12,123 nt of DNA from positions 1 to 12,123 of the forward strand of contig CAISYX010000080.1 of assembly GCA_903889815.1 (NCBI GenBank), read 5' to 3'. The notes below the pieces were generated by a model, which had not been told where the DNA came from, did no database searches, and saw only the letters and a program-made list of their open reading frames with translations. Both the position numbers and the translations under genes were made by a program. This DNA is from an uncultured Gammaproteobacteria bacterium (GTDB taxonomy: Bacteria; Pseudomonadota; Gammaproteobacteria; Pseudomonadales; Pseudohongiellaceae). Positions 12,058 through 12,123 of the stretch are shown here, one piece after another. The stretch's first letter is position 1, and each line of letters opens with the position of its first letter.

Positions 12058-12123
12058 ATGACCCAGAGTGCCTTGTCAGACGAAATCAGTCGTCGGCGCA
12101 CCTTTGCCATCATTTCGCACCCC
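12058..12123 (+). CDS. prfC: Peptide chain release factor 3 (RF3), N-terminal fragment
   Basis: The first 22 codons before the window ends. The peptide ends in SRRRTFAIISHP, which matches the start of E. coli RF3 (KRRTFAIISHPDAGKTT), just ahead of the P-loop GTPase motif. RF3 is the GTPase that removes RF1/RF2 from the ribosome after peptide release. AGGA (12046-12049) lies 8 bases before the ATG, which supports this start. In E. coli prfC is close behind holD-rimI; here about 7.7 kb of other genes lies between. Confidence 0.9.
   Translation, partial: MTQSALSDEISRRRTFAIISHP

Overview
The window looks like chromosomal DNA of a gammaproteobacterium. The evidence is the holD-like/rimI pair (adjacent in E. 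coli as holD-rimI), a prfC start whose N-terminus closely follows E. coli RF3 (RRTFAIISHP), a YrdD-like topoisomerase-type zinc-finger protein, and a GAF/GspE-type ATPase of a kind I associate with gammaproteobacteria. The moderately high GC and a TonB-dependent receptor paired with a membrane AraC regulator fit an environmental, possibly marine, member of the Pseudomonadales/Cellvibrionales type. The genus cannot be fixed from the sequence.

Layout. (1) 1-1853, plus: the 3' end of a TonB-dependent outer-membrane receptor, then a seven-helix membrane-anchored AraC-type regulator. (2) 1863-2846, minus: a zinc-independent quinone oxidoreductase, tail to tail with the regulator. (3) 2988-4332, plus: a divergent DNA polymerase III psi (HolD-like) protein coupled to RimI. 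(4) 4304-7763, minus, in transcription order: a lipoprotein with a lysozyme-like motif and a GTG start, a single-pass coiled-coil protein, histidinol-phosphate aminotransferase, a three-finger C4 zinc protein and a small two-helix membrane protein. The last three are tightly packed and probably one operon. (5) 7853-10147, plus: a GAF + MshEN-like + GspE/PilB-type ATPase whose single reading frame is cut by an in-frame TAG at 8930-8932. (6) 10270-10756: two small membrane proteins, convergent and overlapping at their 3' ends. (7) 10757-11216: an AT-rich gene-free stretch with DnaA-box-like sites, a long AT-rich hairpin, a palindrome and a terminator-like hairpin. (8) 11217-end, plus: an unrecognised acidic 251-aa protein and the first 22 codons of prfC.

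The points most worth a second look are the amber interruption of the ATPase, the DnaA-box/AT-rich region away from any visible dnaA, rpmH or mnmG, the cryptic psi subunit, and the lysozyme-like lipoprotein transcribed divergently from the ATPase. I found no CRISPR array, tRNA, rRNA, insertion sequence or transposase. No complete new multi-gene system is proven here. The best candidate for a novel module is the divergent pair of ATPase and envelope proteins at 6245-10147.
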